From Candidatus Woesearchaeota archaeon (GTDB lineage: Archaea > Nanobdellota > Nanobdellia > Woesearchaeales > JACRKL01), in contig JACRKK010000010.1 of NCBI GenBank assembly GCA_016219795.1, forward strand, positions 1-7,817: a DNA stretch of 7,817 bases, in the 5' to 3' direction. Both the position numbers and the translations under genes were made by a program. The notes beneath the pieces were generated by a model. The model was not told the DNA's origin and searched no databases. It saw only the letters and a program-made list of their open reading frames with translations. Below are positions 5,551-7,817 of the stretch, one piece after another. How positions within the stretch are numbered: the stretch's first letter is position 1; every line of letters starts with the position of its first letter.

Positions 5551-6702
5551 TTAGTGCAGTATGTTCCTCATTGCCTGAACCACTAAATCTATCTCTTCTT
5601 TGGAAATAGCAAGCGGCGGTAGGAACCTTAAGATATTGTCGCCTGCAAGAAGGCAGAGAATTCCTGCATCTATTAACTTATCAAGGTACGTCCCCGCTGG
5701 CTCTGTAAGCTCGATGCCAGTTAAAAGGCCCAGGCCTCTTACTTCCCTTATTTTGGAGGAGGATATCGCCTTTAGCTGGGACCTAAAATAATCTCCTGCA
5801 GCCCGTGCTTTCTCTGCAAGTTTTTCATGTTGGATAACATCCAAAGTAGCAAATGCGGCGGCGGCGGCAAGAGGATTTCCACCAAAAGTGGTGCCGTGCG
5901 TTTTGGGTGGCAGCTTCAAATAATCTTTACAGACAATGGCCCCCATAGGGATGCCGTTGGCAATGGATTTTGCAAGGCACATAATATCTGGGGTAATGCC
6001 GTACTGCATACACACAAACATGCTGCCGCATCTTCCAAAACCCGTCTGGATTTCATCAACAATGAGCAGAATATTTTTCTCGTTGCACAATTTTCTGATT
6101 GCTTGTGCATACTCTTTTGTTGCAATGTGCACACCGCCCTCGCCTTGCACAAGTTCTAAAATAATCGCAGCAGTGTTTTCAGTAACTGCTTCAGTTAATG
6201 CTGCAATGTCATTAAAGGGCACATGCTTAAATCCGGGTACCAGCGGCTCAAACAGTTTTGTATATTTAGAATTCCATGTTGCAGACATGCTGCCAAAAGT
6301 CCTGCCATGGAATGCATTTTGCATGGCAATGATTTCTGTTTTTCCAGAAACACCTCTGGCAATTTTGAGTGCGCCTTCAATGCTTTCTGTTCCAGAGTTG
6401 CAAAAGAATATTTTCTTCATACCCTCTGGCGTTACAGACGCCAGTTTCTCAAAATATAAAGCACGGGTATCATTATACAGCCCGCCGTAGGCGTGGATAA
6501 GTTTTTCAGACTGCGCCCGAATAGCCTGCACTATAGCAGGGTGGCAGTGGCCGGCATTCATAGAACTAACACCAGACATGCAGTCTATGTATTCCTTGCC
6601 TTTATCATCCCAGACTTTCGTGCCTTTACCTTTGACGATGCACAGTCCTTTCTTGGGAATCACACCAAAATCGTATGCCTGCTCAAGGGAAATGTAGTCC
6701 AT
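5551..6702 (-). CDS. Class III PLP-dependent aminotransferase (acetylornithine / LysW-lysine aminotransferase-like)
   Basis: A full-length 383-residue fold-type I, class III aminotransferase. Visible landmarks are the PLP-phosphate motif SGTES (103-107), FHGRT (131-135), VDEIQTGFGR (215-224, Asp216 contacting the PLP ring nitrogen), the Schiff-base lysine Lys245 in CLAKSIANG, TFGGNPL (272-278) and RFLPPL (359-364), whose arginine sits where acetylornithine aminotransferases bind the substrate carboxylate. Enzymes of this group move an amino group between an omega-amino acid such as acetylornithine, LysW-bound lysine or ornithine, or 4-aminobutyrate, and 2-oxoglutarate in the cytosol. No arginine or lysine pathway gene and no LysW carrier is next to it, so the substrate cannot be assigned. 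The start is supported by GGAGG (6710-6714) seven bases before the ATG. It is divergent from the ACT-domain gene and 182 bases upstream of the UBL operon on the same strand; it appears to be a separate unit ended by T tracts. Confidence 0.9.
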   Translation of the reverse strand: MDYISLEQAYDFGVIPKKGLCIVKGKGTKVWDDKGKEYIDCMSGVSSMNAGHCHPAIVQAIRAQSEKLIHAYGGLYNDTRALYFEKLASVTPEGMKKIFFCNSGTESIEGALKIARGVSGKTEIIAMQNAFHGRTFGSMSATWNSKYTKLFEPLVPGFKHVPFNDIAALTEAVTENTAAIILELVQGEGGVHIATKEYAQAIRKLCNEKNILLIVDEIQTGFGRCGSMFVCMQYGITPDIMCLAKSIANGIPMGAIVCKDYLKLPPKTHGTTFGGNPLAAAAAFATLDVIQHEKLAEKARAAGDYFRSQLKAISSSKIREVRGLGLLTGIELTEPAGTYLDKLIDAGILCLLAGDNILRFLPPLAISKEEIDLVVQAMRNILH

Positions 6703-6752
6703 CCTTTTTCCTCCAATAACACTTAAATATAACTTCTTGTTTTTATAGTAAC
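6703..6752. promoter_or_regulatory. Compact bidirectional archaeal promoter
   Basis: This 50-base gap serves two divergent genes. On the plus strand CTTAAATATA (6722-6731) is centred about 26 bases before the ATG at 6753, so the ACT-domain gene should be leaderless. On the minus strand CTATAAAA (6741-6748) is placed to start transcription near 6718, giving the aminotransferase a leader of about 16 bases that contains the GGAGG ribosome binding site (6710-6714). The two core promoters overlap, so use of one could hinder the other. Confidence 0.65.
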
Positions 6753-7406
6753 ATGGTTTCCGTAAGCCACTTGGTACAAAAGTACGTCAGCCAAAAACCA
6801 CTGCTCATGGAGGGAATAAGCCAGGATGTTATAAGTTTTACGCATTTGGCTGATCAACTCCACCCCGTCATTGAGAAAGAACTTGGCAAGAAAGCGCACC
6901 TTCCGGCCATCATCATGGCACTGCGCAGGTTTTCTGAAAGTATGAAAAAGAAGGAATATGTGCGCAATTTTGATTTCCATTCAGAGATAGTCATGAAAAC
7001 AAATTTGTGCGATATCTGCGTGGTCAAGACCCCGTCTCTCTTTAAGAAAATCAACAAGCTCTATGACCTTGTAGATTCAGATAAGGGAGACACCCTCAAT
7101 ATCATCCAGGGAAATTATGAGGTTACATTTGTGTTTAATGAGAAGCATCTTGGGGCTGTGAAGAAGGCGCTTTCTGGAGAGAAGATCCTTAATGTGGAGA
7201 AGAATTTGGTGTCGCTTGCGTTAAGCTACCCCAACGAATTTTTGCATACGCCCGGCATCATTGCGCGTGCTTCCAGAACGTTATTTTGGGAGAACATCAA
7301 TGTGTTTGAAATAGTTTCCACCATGACTGAACTAAATTTTATCATCGCTAAAGGCGATGCAACCAAGGCGTATGAAGCACTGCAAGGTTTGTTTGGTGAA
7401 AGTTAG
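6753..7406 (+). CDS. ACT-domain protein (probable amino-acid-sensing regulator)
   Basis: A 217-residue cytosolic protein. The C-terminal region (about 151-215) is a clear aspartokinase-type ACT domain: LVSLALSYPNEFLHTPGIIARASRTL... with the TPG-I-A-R turn, then ENINVFEIVST-MTELNFIIAKGDATKAYEAL. Residues about 82-148 (LCDICVVKTP... NYEVTFVFNEKHLGAVKKAL) have the same strand-helix-strand-strand-helix order and are probably a second, more divergent ACT unit. The N-terminal ~70 residues are mainly helical (FTHLADQLHPVIEKEL; PAIIMALRRFSESM) and could form a helix-turn-helix, but I see no decisive motif. ACT pairs usually bind amino acids. Divergent transcription from an amino-acid aminotransferase suggests a regulatory link. 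There is no ribosome binding site; the TATA spacing indicates a leaderless mRNA, and the fit of the ATG to that spacing supports this start. The stop overlaps the convergent gene remnant. Confidence 0.75.
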   Translation: MVSVSHLVQKYVSQKPLLMEGISQDVISFTHLADQLHPVIEKELGKKAHLPAIIMALRRFSESMKKKEYVRNFDFHSEIVMKTNLCDICVVKTPSLFKKINKLYDLVDSDKGDTLNIIQGNYEVTFVFNEKHLGAVKKALSGEKILNVEKNLVSLALSYPNEFLHTPGIIARASRTLFWENINVFEIVSTMTELNFIIAKGDATKAYEALQGLFGES

Positions 7407-7681
7407 CGGCTGGGTCGATATCTGCTGACAAAGAAATTAAGATACGGCAAGACATCTTTAAATGGAGTTACCGGATAGCAGACTGTTCCACCCAGATGAG
7501 TTGTTGCTGTCAGTGCCACAGAAAGACGCATTTTATCATCTTCTGAAAGGCGTCGTGCCAGATTGCCAGAGCCGCTCACCATCAGTATATCATCTTGGCG
7601 AACCATTGAAATATACGGGGGAAATTGACTAAGCCGATTGAGGAAGCCGTTATCTGGTTCCCTGCCTTCATCTATTCGTTC
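7403..7681 (-). pseudogene. Unidentified gene, 5'-truncated by the right IS
   Basis: The minus-strand frame ending with TAA at 7403-7405 stays open back to the IS edge at 7681, about 92 codons (ERIDEGREPDNGFLNRL...), and the first ATG is internal at 7606. Residues before that ATG (NRLSQFPPYIS) run smoothly into those after it (MVRQDDILMVSGSGNL), so the true gene started further upstream and its 5' end was cut by the insertion beginning at 7682. A 67-residue product from the ATG is possible but unlikely to be native. Recognisable patches are SGSGNLARRLSEDDKMRLS and THLGGTVCYPVTPFKDVL; I cannot assign a family. It converges on the ACT gene, overlapping its end by four bases. Confidence 0.5.
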
Positions 7682-7704
7682 GGCATTGTATTAACTAAGA
7701 TACT
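7682..7704 (+). repeat. Left terminal inverted repeat of the right IS
   Basis: Reads GGCATTGTATTA then ACTAAGATACT. It is the inverse counterpart of 118-140 with 17 of 23 positions identical without gaps. Imperfect left and right repeats that start with GG are normal for IS1-type elements. Confidence 0.7.
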
Positions 7705-7753
7705 TTAATATAGTAGTTCTTCTTTTCTCTTGGTTGACAGAGGTGTATCAACC
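7702..7753 (+). promoter_or_regulatory. Transposase promoter and hairpin with Shine-Dalgarno in its loop
   Basis: TTTAATATA (7704-7712) is a TATA-like box just inside the inverted repeat. Downstream, GGTTGA (7732-7737) and TCAACC (7748-7753) are perfect inverted copies around a ten-base loop containing the ribosome binding site GAGGTG (7740-7745). The right arm touches the ATG at 7754, so folding could limit ribosome access and keep transposase low. Confidence 0.45.
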
Positions 7754-7817
7754 ATGGCGAGACCAAAAGGAAAAATAAAAGTTGTTTGTCAGAACAAGTC
7801 CTGTGAACTTTTCCGGA
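7754..7817 (+). CDS. IS transposase, N-terminal fragment (3' end outside window)
   Basis: Twenty-one codons are visible: MARPKGKIKVVCQNKSCELF and one more. CQNKSC (C-x4-C) looks like the first half of an N-terminal zinc ribbon, and the basic start resembles archaeal IS1-like transposases that carry such a ribbon before the DDE domain. The start is well supported by GAGGTG eight bases upstream and by the inverted repeat and TATA box in front. The family call rests on the short N-terminus plus the terminal repeats and could change once the full gene is seen. Confidence 0.55.
   Translation, partial: MARPKGKIKVVCQNKSCELFR

Larger units (their letters stand above)
7682..7817 (+). mobile_element. 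5' end of an IS1-like insertion sequence (right copy, partial)
   Basis: Begins with the left terminal inverted repeat at 7682-7704, directly followed by an A/T-rich promoter and a transposase start. It has the same orientation as the left copy, since both transposase genes read on the plus strand. The element continues past the window. Confidence 0.7.

Noticed and set aside
7403..7606. A complete 67-residue gene starting at ATG 7606
   Set aside because: The protein-like frame continues upstream of this ATG to the IS boundary and no ribosome binding site precedes the ATG, so a truncated gene is more likely.

Overview
The window looks archaeal. Several genes have A/T-rich TATA-like boxes placed for leaderless or short-leader transcripts, the clearest Shine-Dalgarno sites are GGTGA-type (GAGGTGA, GGGTGAGG), and the tandem-ACT protein and class III aminotransferase would suit an archaeal genome. 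A DPANN-type lineage is possible, but this is inference; there is no rRNA or other phylogenetic marker in the window.

Layout. Positions 1-140 are the 3' end of an IS1-like insertion sequence: the transposase C-terminus plus a right terminal inverted repeat at 118-140. Positions 141-713 hold the 3' part of an unidentified gene whose frame is open right up to the IS edge, so it was probably cut by the insertion. Positions 742-5368 (minus strand) are the core of the window, a four-gene ubiquitin-conjugation operon in the order UBL precursor, E2-like, double-domain E1, JAMM/JAB peptidase. A separately promoted class III aminotransferase lies upstream on the same strand (5551-6702). It shares a compact bidirectional promoter with a tandem-ACT protein on the plus strand (6753-7406). 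A 5'-truncated gene fragment (minus strand, 7403-7681) then runs up to a second IS copy, which starts at 7682 with a left inverted repeat matching the one at 118-140 and runs off the window edge in its transposase gene.

How the genes work together. The UBL precursor ends in a ubiquitin-like tail (HLDLQLRLVGVGG) followed by ten extra residues. The JAMM peptidase probably trims these to expose the diglycine. The E1 has an N-terminal degenerate Rossmann domain, a complete adenylation domain and a Cys463 in the position of the eukaryotic E1 catalytic cysteine; it would charge the UBL. The E2-like protein has an HPx...GTIC active-site motif (Cys319) and would transfer it to targets. No RING or other E3 is visible. 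The arrangement resembles bacterial Bil-type and PRTRC-type UBL/E1/E2/JAB cassettes, but the proteins look divergent: a 200-residue extension on the E2 and roughly 180 extra residues on the JAB. The cassette sits between two related IS copies in the same orientation, which suggests lateral movement. A defence or regulatory role is plausible but unproven.
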